From: Nocardioides aromaticivorans
GTDB taxonomy: Bacteria > Actinomycetota > Actinomycetes > Propionibacteriales > Nocardioidaceae
Reading direction: 5' to 3'
Assembly: GCF_013408525.1 (NCBI RefSeq)
Contig: NZ_JACBZM010000001.1
Span: forward strand, 3,100,001 to 3,164,000
DNA length: 64,000 bases
Positions 56,255 through 64,000 of this stretch are shown in pieces. The notes under the pieces are model-generated. The model was not told the DNA's origin and made no database searches. It saw only the letters and a list, made by a program, of their open reading frames with translations. The translations under genes were made by a program, and so were the position numbers. The first letter of the stretch is position 1. The number at the start of each line of letters is the position of its first letter.

Positions 56255-57415
56255 TCAGACGGTGCGGTCGAGGCGACCGGCGACCGGGGTGGTCTCGATG
56301 GGGTACGACGCCCGCTGCGGCTCCTGCCGCCGGGGCTGCTCGCGGGGCTGCTCGCGCGCGGCGCGGCCGTCCTGGGCGTCCTGGCGGTCCTGCCGGGCCT
56401 GCGCCCCCGAGCGGGCGTCGGTGTCCGGGCCCGCCTGCGGTGACGGCGTGGTCGAGGGCAGCAGGGGTGCGAACGGGTCCCGGACGGTCACCCGCGCCTC
56501 GGCGCCGGTCCGCTCGAGGAGCCGCTGCAGCTCGGGGGCCTCGCCGGCGAGCGCCCGGTGCACGGCCGCCCCCTCGATGCCCTCCCCGCCGGCGAGCCGG
56601 ACGTGCACCGCCCCGTCCTTCACGACGAGCGTCACGCGCACCTCGCCGAGCTGCTCGGGCTGCAGGGTCAGCGTGATCCGGTGCGTCCCGTTGGCCGGTC
56701 CCGCGCTCCCGGGCGGCGTCGCGGTCACCGTGCTCACGAACCGCGTCACCTCCGGGAACACCTGCTGCACCACCGCCTTCGTCACCGCCGAGTTGGGCGT
56801 TCCGACCGCCGAGTTGGCCGTTTCGACGGTCGACTTGGCGGTTTGGTCGGTCGAGTTGGCCGTTTCGTCGGTCGAGTTGGCCGTTTGGTCGGTCGACTTG
56901 GCTGTTTCGCGCGCCGAGGCTCCGGAGACCGACTCCGCACCGGCGTCGACCGGGCTGAGCGCCGAGGTGAGGCCACCGGCGGGCGCGCCGTCCGTCGTAC
57001 GACGGGAGGCCGGAACGCCCGACTCGGCGGCCGGAACGGCCAACTCGGCGGGCGGAACGGCCAACTCGGCGGACGAAACGGCCAACTCGGCGGACGAAAC
57101 CGCCAACTCGGCGGGCGGAACGGGCAAGTCGATCGACGAGACCGGCACGTCGACGCGAGTGACCGGCAAGTCGACCGGGAGGACCGGCAAGTCGGCGGGG
57201 GAGGGGGTGGCCGGGGTGGGCGCCGCCGGTTGAGCGGTCGCGGTTGCGGATGCGGGGGTGGGGGCGACGGCGAGCGTGCCCGCGAGGGCGGCGGCCAGGG
57301 CGTCGCCGAACGCGGAGGCAGCCGACCCGGGGTCGCCGCCGGACCCGTCGGCCGTCGTACCGCCGTCGGTCGCGGCCGGCACGGGAAGTCCCGGAAGGAA
57401 GGGCGCGATGCTCAC
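56255..57415 (-). CDS. fliK: Flagellar hook-length control protein FliK
   Basis: 386 residues from GTG 57415. The C-terminal domain (HRITLTLQPEQLGEVRVTLVVKDGAVHVRLAG) is the FliK core that signals FlhB. The N-terminal half is disordered and built largely of two 7-residue repeat arrays: AELAV-type (about residues 73-136) and ANSTDET-type (about 168-210). At DNA level these arrays are inverted copies of one 21-bp unit. Since FliK measures hook length by its extended N-terminus, repeat number could set hook length; this is inference. Confidence 0.9.
   Translation of the reverse strand: MSIAPFLPGLPVPAATDGGTTADGSGGDPGSAASAFGDALAAALAGTLAVAPTPASATATAQPAAPTPATPSPADLPVLPVDLPVTRVDVPVSSIDLPVPPAELAVSSAELAVSSAELAVPPAELAVPAAESGVPASRRTTDGAPAGGLTSALSPVDAGAESVSGASARETAKSTDQTANSTDETANSTDQTAKSTVETANSAVGTPNSAVTKAVVQQVFPEVTRFVSTVTATPPGSAGPANGTHRITLTLQPEQLGEVRVTLVVKDGAVHVRLAGGEGIEGAAVHRALAGEAPELQRLLERTGAEARVTVRDPFAPLLPSTTPSPQAGPDTDARSGAQARQDRQDAQDGRAAREQPREQPRRQEPQRASYPIETTPVAGRLDRTV
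56787..56912 (+). repeat. 21-bp tandem array in fliK, six units
   Basis: Units of the type GTCGAGTTGGCCGTTTCG plus three bases, six head to tail from 56787. On the coding (minus) strand they give A-N/K-S-x-x-x-T heptads. Unit length is a multiple of three, so frame is kept. Confidence 0.88.
57008..57196 (-). repeat. 21-bp tandem array in fliK, nine units, inverted
   Basis: Nine units from 57008; the best (57071-57091, GGACGAAACGGCCAACTCGG type) match the reverse complement of the 56787 array at 18 of 21 positions. The two arrays face each other across 95 bp. The coding strand reads A-E-L-A-V-x-x heptads. Confidence 0.88.
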
Positions 57416-57417
57416 TC

Positions 57418-58368
57418 TCAGCTCCTCACCATCGCCATGATGTTGCGGACGTAGTTCTGGGTCTCGCGGTAGGGCGGGATGCCGCCGTAGCGGCTGACCG
57501 CGCCCGGTCCGGCGTTGTACGCCGCCAGCGCGAGCTCGGTGGTGCCGAACTTGTCGAGCAGCGAGCGCAGCAGGCGCGCGCCGCCGTCGATGGCCTGGGC
57601 GGGGTCGAAGGAGTTCTCGACGCCGAGGCCGCGGGCCGTGCCGGGCATCAGCTGCATCAGGCCCTGGGCCCCGGCCGGGCTGACCGCGCGCGGGTTGAAG
57701 CCGGACTCCTGCTTCGCGACGGCGGCGAGCAGCTCGCCCGGGACGCCGGTGCGGGCCGCGGCGGAGTTGATCAGGTCGGCGTACGGGATCGACGCGGGGA
57801 CGCGGGCGGAGATCCCGGCCGTGCCGGCCGTGCCCGAGGCGGCGCCGGAGCCGGTGCCGATGATCCGGCGGATCATGTCGGGCTCCGAGGGCACGTCGAC
57901 GATCCGCACGTTCAGCCCGGTGCGCGGCGCCTCGATCATCTTGCCGTCGCCGATGTAGATCGCGATGTGGTCGGCGCCGTTGTTGCGGCTGGAGTTGTCC
58001 CACGCGATGAGGTCGCCCGGCTGGGCCTCGGCGAGGCTCGCGACGGCGGTGCCCTGACGCGCCTGGTCGGCGGACACCCGCGGCAGGTCGTAGCCGAGCG
58101 CCTTGTAGACCGACTGCACGAGTCCGGAGCAGTCGACGCCCTTCTCCTTGCTGGTGCCGCCCCAGACGTACGGGAGACCGAGGTACTTCTTCGCCTCGTT
58201 GACGACGTCCTGGCCGCTCACGCCGTTGGCGCCGGCCGCACCCGGTGTCGCCGACGCGAGCTCGGTGGCGAACTCCCCGGACACACCGGAGGTCGCGGAC
58301 GTGGTCGCGAAGCGCGCGAGCTGGGCCTGGATCGAGGCGATCCGCGAGGTGACGTGGTCGATGCTCAT
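57418..58368 (-). CDS. NlpC/P60 peptidase fused to lytic transglycosylase, flagellum-associated
   Basis: 316 residues. After a 50-residue leader without a signal peptide comes an NlpC/P60 domain (Cys80 in VDCSGLVQ, His134 in ADHIAIYIG). A soluble lytic transglycosylase domain follows (Glu221 in AKQESGFNPRAVSPAGAQGLMQLMPGTARGLGV, then LALAAYNAGPGAVSRYGG). Located between fliJ and fliK, it is the probable wall-piercing enzyme for the rod, the job of FlgJ elsewhere, and would need export by the flagellar system. Confidence 0.9.
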   Translation of the reverse strand: MSIDHVTSRIASIQAQLARFATTSATSGVSGEFATELASATPGAAGANGVSGQDVVNEAKKYLGLPYVWGGTSKEKGVDCSGLVQSVYKALGYDLPRVSADQARQGTAVASLAEAQPGDLIAWDNSSRNNGADHIAIYIGDGKMIEAPRTGLNVRIVDVPSEPDMIRRIIGTGSGAASGTAGTAGISARVPASIPYADLINSAAARTGVPGELLAAVAKQESGFNPRAVSPAGAQGLMQLMPGTARGLGVENSFDPAQAIDGGARLLRSLLDKFGTTELALAAYNAGPGAVSRYGGIPPYRETQNYVRNIMAMVRS

Positions 58369-58805
58369 CGCGCCGCCTCCCGCGCCCAGGCCTGCGCGGC
58401 CAGGTCGTCGGCCTCGCGGGCCTCCCGCCGCGCCCTTTCGGTACGACGCCCGGTGGCCCGACGCTCGAGCAGCAGCTCGACCGCGGCGAGTCGGGCGCGG
58501 TCGGCGCCCCAGCGCACCCGCGCCTCGTCGGCGACGACCTCGGTGGTCGCCAGGGCGGACCGGGTCTCGGCGGCGAGGACGCCGACGTTCGCCAGCGCGG
58601 TCCGCTGGGCGAGCAGGTCGCCGGGTGCGCAGACCGGCACGAGCACCGCGGACCCGAGCGTGTCGGTCAACGAGGTGAGCCGGCCGGTCAGCCCGGCTTG
58701 CTCGGCGAGCACCTGCTGGAGGCCGATCCGGCTGTCGGTCTCGCGGACCTCGCGGACCCGCGCGACCGCGGCGAGGCCCCGGTCCTCGGCGTGCACGCGG
58801 CTCAT
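58365..58805 (-). CDS. fliJ: Flagellar export chaperone/escort protein FliJ
   Basis: 146 residues, almost wholly helical and Arg/Ala/Glu-rich as a coiled coil should be (LAAVARVREVRETDSRIGLQQVLAEQ). Identified mainly by position after fliI, with 4-bp overlaps on both sides. Sequence of FliJ is poorly conserved. Confidence 0.82.
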   Translation of the reverse strand: MSRVHAEDRGLAAVARVREVRETDSRIGLQQVLAEQAGLTGRLTSLTDTLGSAVLVPVCAPGDLLAQRTALANVGVLAAETRSALATTEVVADEARVRWGADRARLAAVELLLERRATGRRTERARREAREADDLAAQAWAREAAR

Positions 58806-60115
58806 GACGCCACCAGCCCGGCGAGGCGGTCCCACGTCTCGGTGGGCGGGGTCAGCTCGTCCATGCCCTGCTGCAGGAAGGCCTCGATGCGGGGCAGCCG
58901 CGCGAGGGCCGCGTCGGCGTGCTCGTCGGCGCCGGCGACGTACGCACCGATCTCGACGAGCTCCTTCACGGAGCGGTGGGCGGCGAGCATCCGGCGGAGC
59001 CGGGTCGCGTCGGCCTGCTGGTCGAGCGTCGTGACCGCGCGGTGGACGCGGGAGATCGACTCGAGCACGTCGATCGCGGGGAAGTGGCCGGCGGTGGCGA
59101 GCTCGCGGCTGAGCACGACGTGCCCGTCGAGGATCGACCGGGCGGTGTCGCCGACCGGGTCCTGGAGGTCGTCGCCCTCGACGAGGACGGTGTAGAGGCC
59201 GGTGATCGAGCCGCGGGCGGAGGTGCCGGCGCGCTCGAGGAGGCGGGGCAGGAGGCCGAACACGCTGGGCGGGTAGCCGCGGGTCGCGGGCGGCTCGCCG
59301 GCGGACAGGCCGATCTCGCGCTGCGCCATGGCCACGCGGGTGAGGGAGTCCATCATCAGCAGCACGTCGCGGCCGCTGTCGCGGAACCACTCGGCGATCC
59401 GGGTGGCCGTGAAGGCCGCGCGCAGCCGCTCGACGGCGGGTGCGTCGGACGTCGCGACGACCACGACCGAGCGGGCCAGGCCCTCCGGTCCGAGGTCGCC
59501 GTCGATGAACTCGCGCACCTCGCGGCCGCGCTCGCCGACGAGGGCGATCACGTTGACCTGGGCGTCGGTGCCGCGGGCGATCATCGACAGCAGCGACGAC
59601 TTGCCGACGCCGGAGCCGGCCATGATGCCGAGCCGCTGGCCCCGGCCGGCCGGTACGAGCGCGTCGAGCGCGCGGACGCCGAGGCCGAGCGGCTGGGCGA
59701 TCCGCGGCCGGGACAGGGCGTCCGGCGCGGCGTTGTCCGTGGAGACCGGGGCGAGGCCGGGGAGGTCGGCGAGGGCGGGACCGCCGTCGACCGGGCGGCC
59801 CAGCCCGTCGAGCACCCGGCCGCGGAGCGCGTCGCCCACGAGGATCCGCAGCGGGCCGCCCGTGGCGTGGACGTGGTCGCCGACGCGGACCCCTGTCGTC
59901 GTACCCAGGGGGAGGCAGACGGCCGCACCGTCGCGCAGCGCGGCGACCTCGGCGAGCAGCGGACCGCCGGAGGTGCGGACCTCGACCAGGTCGCCGGCGG
60001 CGGATGCCAGCCCGCGCACCTCGAGGTGCAGGCCGACGAGCTCGGTGACGGTGCCGAGCCGCAGCGGCCGGGCAGCGCTCGCCGCACGGTCCAGGACGGC
60101 GGGGGAGAGCCTCAC
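58802..60115 (-). CDS. fliI: Flagellar export ATPase FliI
   Basis: 437 residues. Walker A AGSGVGKS at 166-173, Walker B VLLMMDSLTRVAMAQREIGLSAGEPPATRGYPPSVF, and the family's LLERAG segment. F1-like ATPase of the flagellar export apparatus, working with FliH and FliJ. Confidence 0.97.
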   Translation of the reverse strand: MRLSPAVLDRAASAARPLRLGTVTELVGLHLEVRGLASAAGDLVEVRTSGGPLLAEVAALRDGAAVCLPLGTTTGVRVGDHVHATGGPLRILVGDALRGRVLDGLGRPVDGGPALADLPGLAPVSTDNAAPDALSRPRIAQPLGLGVRALDALVPAGRGQRLGIMAGSGVGKSSLLSMIARGTDAQVNVIALVGERGREVREFIDGDLGPEGLARSVVVVATSDAPAVERLRAAFTATRIAEWFRDSGRDVLLMMDSLTRVAMAQREIGLSAGEPPATRGYPPSVFGLLPRLLERAGTSARGSITGLYTVLVEGDDLQDPVGDTARSILDGHVVLSRELATAGHFPAIDVLESISRVHRAVTTLDQQADATRLRRMLAAHRSVKELVEIGAYVAGADEHADAALARLPRIEAFLQQGMDELTPPTETWDRLAGLVAS

Positions 60116-60762
60116 TTCAGGACCTCCCGGACGCGCTCCATCGCCTCGTCGACGCGGAGGTCGGTGACCGAGCCGTCGGGTGCCTCGACGAGCGCGTCGG
60201 CGCGGCCGAGCGACGGGTCGGCGACGACCTCGAGGCCGCGTTCGGCGAGGTCCTGCACGGCGCCGCTCGCGATGATCGAGGGGTGCAGGCGCACCCGGCC
60301 GACGGGAACCGCCGGCAGCACCTGGAGCACGCGTACGACGACGTCCGCCGCGGTCAGGGACGCGACGCGCGCGCCCAGGACCTCGGTGGTCAGCGCGAAG
60401 GCGAGGTCGGTGGCCTGCTCCTCGATCGCCGCGGCCAGGTCGCCGAGCAGCCCCCTGACCTGCTCGGCGGCCCGGCCCAGCGCGTCGACGGCCGCGCGGT
60501 GCTCGGCCTCCCGACGCTGCTCCGCGGCGGCGTGGTGCCCCGCGCGGGTGGCTTCCTCGGCGGCTGCCTGCTCGGCGGCCGCGCGGCGTCCCTCGGCCCA
60601 GCCGACGGCGTACCCCTGTGCCCGGGCGGCCTCCTGCGCCTTGGCGGCGAGGCCGTCGAGCATGGACTCGGTGACCGCGTCGCCCAGCACGGCGGAGCCG
60701 CCCAGGCGGGTCCAGGTCCCGACCCGCAGCTCGGGATGGGAGACGTCAGACCACGAATTCAT
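60112..60762 (-). CDS. fliH: Flagellar assembly protein FliH
   Basis: 216 residues from ATG 60762. Long central Ala/Glu/Arg helix with GWAEGRRAAAEQAAAEEATRAG, then a C-terminal domain related to V/F-ATPase stalks (VPVGRVRLHPS.., LEVVADPSLGRADALVEAPDGSVTDLRVDEAMERV). Negative partner of FliI. The start lies inside the end of fliG (17-bp overlap). Confidence 0.92.
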   Translation of the reverse strand: MNSWSDVSHPELRVGTWTRLGGSAVLGDAVTESMLDGLAAKAQEAARAQGYAVGWAEGRRAAAEQAAAEEATRAGHHAAAEQRREAEHRAAVDALGRAAEQVRGLLGDLAAAIEEQATDLAFALTTEVLGARVASLTAADVVVRVLQVLPAVPVGRVRLHPSIIASGAVQDLAERGLEVVADPSLGRADALVEAPDGSVTDLRVDEAMERVREVLK

Positions 60763-61783
60763 CGTCGTTCCCTCGCCGGACCATGATCTGGCCCTGCTCC
60801 TCGAGCTGGCGGATGGTGCGGATGACGCCCTGCTGGGCCTCCTCGACCTGCGCCAGGCGGACGGCGCCGAGCATCTCGACCTCGTCGAGCAGGTTCTCCG
60901 CGGCACGCTCCGACAGGTTGGACGTGATCTTGGTGCGGACCGACTCGCTGACGCCCTTGAGCGCGAGCGCGAGGTCGGCCGTGTCGACCTGGCGCAGCAC
61001 CTGCTGCACCGAGCGGTCGTCGAGGCCGACGATGTCCTCGAACATGAACATCCGGCTCTTGACCTCGTCGGCGAGCGACGGGTCGAGGCCCTCGAGGCCC
61101 TCGACGATCTGGCGCTCGGTGGGTCGGTCGGAGCGGTTGATGATGTTGACGAGCGGGTCGACGCCGCCGACGCGGGAGACCTCGGCGGGCTGCAGCATCG
61201 ACGACAGCTTGCGCTCGAGGATCGACTCGACGGTGCGGACGATCTCGGGCGAGGTCCGGTCCATGACGGCGATCCGGTGCGCGACGACGGCCTGCTGGTG
61301 GGCGGGCAGTCCGCTCAGCAGCAGCGACGCCTTGTCGGCGGCCATGTGGGCGAGCACCAGCGCGATGACCTGCGGGTGCTCGTCGGCGATGAATCCCCGC
61401 AGCTGCGCGGGATCCGCCCGGTGGAGGAACTGGAAGGGCATCTGGACGGCGGCCGCGTGCAGCCGTTCCATGATCTCCTTGGCCCGCTCCGGCCCGAGCG
61501 ACTGCTCGAGCAGCTGCTGGGCGAACCCGAAGCCGCCCTGGGTCACGTGGGCGTGCGCCGTGGCGAGGTCGTGGAACTCGGTGAGCACCTGGCTGGTCTC
61601 GTCGGCCGTCACCGCGTCGAGGCGCGCGATCTCGGCGGAGATGGCCTCGACCTCGGCGTCGGAGAGGTGCGACATCACCTGCGCGGCGCGGTCCTTGCCG
61701 AGCTGGATGAGCAGGACGGCGGCCTTGCGCACGCCCATCTGGAGGATCGCGGAACCGCTTCCCGCGGTGAGCATGGCAGTCAT
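60746..61783 (-). CDS. fliG: Flagellar motor switch protein FliG
   Basis: 345 residues from ATG 61783; the longer frame upstream is not supported. VRKAAVLLIQLGKDRAAQVMSHL, EHPQVIALVLAHM and MFMFEDIVGLDDRSVQQVLRQVDTADLALALKGVSESVRTKI hold the N, middle and C-terminal torque domains. Charged residues for stator contact are in the last of these. Confidence 0.97.
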   Translation of the reverse strand: MTAMLTAGSGSAILQMGVRKAAVLLIQLGKDRAAQVMSHLSDAEVEAISAEIARLDAVTADETSQVLTEFHDLATAHAHVTQGGFGFAQQLLEQSLGPERAKEIMERLHAAAVQMPFQFLHRADPAQLRGFIADEHPQVIALVLAHMAADKASLLLSGLPAHQQAVVAHRIAVMDRTSPEIVRTVESILERKLSSMLQPAEVSRVGGVDPLVNIINRSDRPTERQIVEGLEGLDPSLADEVKSRMFMFEDIVGLDDRSVQQVLRQVDTADLALALKGVSESVRTKITSNLSERAAENLLDEVEMLGAVRLAQVEEAQQGVIRTIRQLEEQGQIMVRRGNDDEFVV

Positions 61784-61790
61784 CGGTCCA

Positions 61791-63386
61791 TCACTTCCGG
61801 GGCTCCACGAGCCATCCGCGCAGGAGCGCGGCGACGTCCTCGGGCTGCTTCTCGACGAGCGCGATGAGCTCGTCACGCATCGAGTCCTCCTCGTCGTTCT
61901 CGGCGGCCTCGAGCGCCGCCAGGGCGGGGCTCTCGATCGCCGGCGCGCGGTTCGCGGCGTCCAGGCGGAGCTGCTCGACGACGTACGACGTCGCCTCGTC
62001 GCGGGCCTTGGAGCGGCGGCGTGCCTGCCACCAGGCCATGAGGACGACGAGAATCACGCCGCCGCCGATGGCGAGGTTGCGGATCATCGCGTTCTTGCGG
62101 TCGGCCGCGTCGGCGGCCTTGGCTGCGGCGATCTCCGCGGCAGCGGTCTCGGCCCCGGTCTTGTCGAAGGGGATCAGCGCGACCTCGATGGTGTCGCCGC
62201 GCTCCGGGTCGATCCCGGCCGCGCTGGCGATCTGGTCCTTGATCACCTCGGGCTGGATGTCGGCCGCGGCGGTCGCGTCGAGGGCCACGGCGATGTGGAG
62301 CGTCTTCACGCCGCCCGGGGCCGATTCGCGGCGTTCGACCACCTCGTCGAGGGCGTTGTCGCGGACCTCCTCGTCCCTCTGGTACCTGCCGCCGCCGTTC
62401 GCGGCGGCCGTCGGGTCCATCTGGCCGTCGGCGCCGACCACGCCACCCGCGCCGTCGTTGCCGCCGGTGGTCCCGGAGTACTTCTCCGACGACTTGGTCT
62501 GCGAGATCGGCGGGTTCTTCTTCTCGTTGCTGTAGCTGCGGCTGTTGGTGACCGACTTGTCGAGGTCGAGGTCGGCGGTCACGGTGGCGGTGGAGTTGCC
62601 GGCGCCGACCCAGGTGTCCAGGGCGGCCTGGATCTTGCCCTGCATCGAGCTCTCGAACGCCGCGACCTGCTTGTTCCGCAGCGACGCGGCCCCGGCGCCG
62701 GACGCACCGTCCGAGGTGTCCGCCGTGAGCAGCTTGCCGCTGGAGTCCGAGATGGTGACGTTCTTGGGGTCGAGGCTGTCGATGCTGCGCGCGACCAGGC
62801 TGACCATCGACTGCACCTGCTCCTCGTTGAGCTCGGTGCCGGGGTTGGTGTCGATCAGCACCGACGCGGTGGTCGGGTCCTGCTCGTCGCTGAAGACCTT
62901 CTTCTCGGGCATCGCGAAGTGGACGATCGCGGTGTTCACGCCGTCCATCGCCTCGAGCGTGTTGGCGACCTCGCCCTCCATCGCCCGCTTGAAGTTGGTG
63001 TTCTCCTGCGACGTGGAGGTGGTGAGGTCCTGGCCCTCGAGCAGTCCGTAGCCGCCTTCGCCCGAGTTGCCCGGCAGGCCCTTGCCCTGCAGCTTCACCC
63101 GCGTCGAGTAGACGTCGTTGCGCGGCACCATGATCGTGTTGCCGCCGTCGGCGAGCTCGTAGGAGACGCCCTCGGCGGTCAGCTCGTCGACGATCGCGGA
63201 GGCGTCCTCGCCCGACAGGTTGGAGTAGAGCGGCGCGTAGCTCGGCGCGGACACCCAGCGGAAGACGAGGAAGGCGGCGAGGAGCAGGGCCGCCGTACCG
63301 ATGACGGCGACGGCCTTCTGGCCGGCCGTGAAGGCGGCGAAGGTGTCGCGGAAGCGCGTGAGCGCGCTGTTCAGTCGTTGCTGCAT
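61791..63386 (-). CDS. fliF: Flagellar MS-ring protein FliF
   Basis: 531 residues. First membrane helix at about 24-43; ring-building motifs YAPLYSNLSGEDASAIVDEL and the KVQGKGLP-like STRVKLQGKGLPGNSGEG; second membrane helix about 448-467 (NLAIGGGVILVVLMAWW); FliG-binding tail at the C-terminus (LIALVEKQPEDVAALLRGWL). Gly-rich insert around 320-350. Confidence 0.97.
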   Translation of the reverse strand: MQQRLNSALTRFRDTFAAFTAGQKAVAVIGTAALLLAAFLVFRWVSAPSYAPLYSNLSGEDASAIVDELTAEGVSYELADGGNTIMVPRNDVYSTRVKLQGKGLPGNSGEGGYGLLEGQDLTTSTSQENTNFKRAMEGEVANTLEAMDGVNTAIVHFAMPEKKVFSDEQDPTTASVLIDTNPGTELNEEQVQSMVSLVARSIDSLDPKNVTISDSSGKLLTADTSDGASGAGAASLRNKQVAAFESSMQGKIQAALDTWVGAGNSTATVTADLDLDKSVTNSRSYSNEKKNPPISQTKSSEKYSGTTGGNDGAGGVVGADGQMDPTAAANGGGRYQRDEEVRDNALDEVVERRESAPGGVKTLHIAVALDATAAADIQPEVIKDQIASAAGIDPERGDTIEVALIPFDKTGAETAAAEIAAAKAADAADRKNAMIRNLAIGGGVILVVLMAWWQARRRSKARDEATSYVVEQLRLDAANRAPAIESPALAALEAAENDEEDSMRDELIALVEKQPEDVAALLRGWLVEPRK

Positions 63387-63394
63387 CGTCGGCC

Positions 63395-63721
63395 TCAGAC
63401 CTGCATCCGCATGATCTCGTTGAACGCGTCGACGGCCTTGTTGCGCAGCGCCACGGTCAGCTGGCTGGCGACCGACGCCTCACTGGCGGCGATCGTGTAG
63501 TCGTGGATGTTCTCGAGCTTGCCGGTGGCCGCCTGCACCGCGAGGCCGTCGGCCTTGTCGGTCAGGCCCTCGAGCCGGTCGAGGCCGTCGAGCACCAGCG
63601 ACCCGAACTCGGTGTCGGAGCCCGGCGTCGCCTGGACCTGGGTGCTGGGCGTGATCGAGAGCGCGGGGTTGACCGCGGCGGACCCGGACAGGGTCGGGAA
63701 CTGGAGCGGCGAGATGTCCAT
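63395..63721 (-). CDS. fliE: Flagellar MS-ring/rod junction protein FliE
   Basis: 108 residues. C-terminal [38 protein letters not shown] is the conserved FliE segment. Coupled to flgC (ATGA) and 8 bp before fliF. Confidence 0.95.
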   Translation of the reverse strand: MDISPLQFPTLSGSAAVNPALSITPSTQVQATPGSDTEFGSLVLDGLDRLEGLTDKADGLAVQAATGKLENIHDYTIAASEASVASQLTVALRNKAVDAFNEIMRMQV

Positions 63722-64000
63722 CAGCGGTTGCCGATCTGGAGCGCCGCGGAGTAGGTGTCCTGGGCGGTCTTGGTGACCTGCACCGAGGCCTGGTAGCCGC
63801 GCTGCGCCATGACCAGCTCGCTCATCTGCGCGGCCATGTCGACGTCGGGCATCCGGACGTAGCCGTCCTCGTCGGCGAGGGGGTGGTTCGGCGAGCTGAC
63901 CACGCGGCCCTCGGCGGACGACTGGGCGAAGCCCTCGACGTCGACGCCTCCGTCCTGGCGGGGGTCGAAGACGACGTACGTCGCACGGAACGCCTCGTCG
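63721..64000 (-). CDS. flgC: Flagellar basal-body rod protein FlgC, C-terminal part
   Basis: The gene is cut by the window end. The visible 92 residues include [55 protein letters not shown], the typical FlgC C-terminus. flgB should lie just beyond the window. Confidence 0.95.
   Translation of the reverse strand, partial: DEAFRATYVVFDPRQDGGVDVEGFAQSSAEGRVVSSPNHPLADEDGYVRMPDVDMAAQMSELVMAQRGYQASVQVTKTAQDTYSAALQIGNR

Overview
The window is high-GC DNA (about 70% by eye) with many GTG starts, ATGA/GTGA overlaps between adjacent genes, and a flagellar gene order seen in motile actinobacteria. KshA-like oxygenase, F420-type and aldoxime/nitrile genes point the same way. A Nocardioides-like actinobacterium fits best; that is inference from gene content. 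I saw no tRNA, rRNA, CRISPR array or phage.

Layout. 1-407 is the end of an old-yellow-enzyme-type gene. 805-9571 is an aldoxime-nitrile pathway locus: an AraC regulator facing amidase, cobalt nitrile hydratase beta and alpha, its activator, the cobalt transporter pair CbtB/CbtA, a Cys-rich probable 2Fe-2S protein, a heme aldoxime dehydratase and an acyl-CoA synthetase. Together these would take R-CH=NOH to nitrile, amide, acid and acyl-CoA, with cobalt uptake encoded alongside the cobalt enzyme. 9676-16138 is mixed: a secreted unknown, a VOC protein, a LysR/MFS divergent pair, a methyltransferase, a membrane protein, and a luciferase-like plus SnoaL-like pair. 16139-34422 is a catabolic region: IclR and TetR regulators, SDRs, KshA-like Rieske oxygenase, acyl-CoA ligase, OYE/4Fe-4S reductase, a peptide/opine-type ABC transporter, an amidase and its lipoprotein binding protein. 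Five units in this region carry a shared motif, CCGGTSASYGGGA. 34533-44365 holds transporters, redox NmrA/Rrf2 and AraC/NmrA/DUF1772 groups, an MMPL protein, a hydrolase, a hotdog protein and an orphan GAF histidine kinase. 44346-64000 is a minus-strand flagellar operon, flgC to flhA, with motAB.

The most unusual feature is a set of repeat structures. Two genes (21258-22193 and 31680-32660) encode proteins with an AbiEi-like N-terminus and a DUF559/Vsr-like nuclease C-terminus. Each is bracketed by inverted copies of its own repeat family: a palindrome plus hairpin composite in one case, 22-bp tandem arrays in the other. A solo copy of the first composite lies at 17154-17253. This resembles the REP/RAYT (REPtron) layout with a nuclease in place of the transposase, and I rate it the best candidate for an undescribed system. 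Related-looking inverted arrays occur in frame inside fliK, and a palindromic element sits between flhB and flhA.
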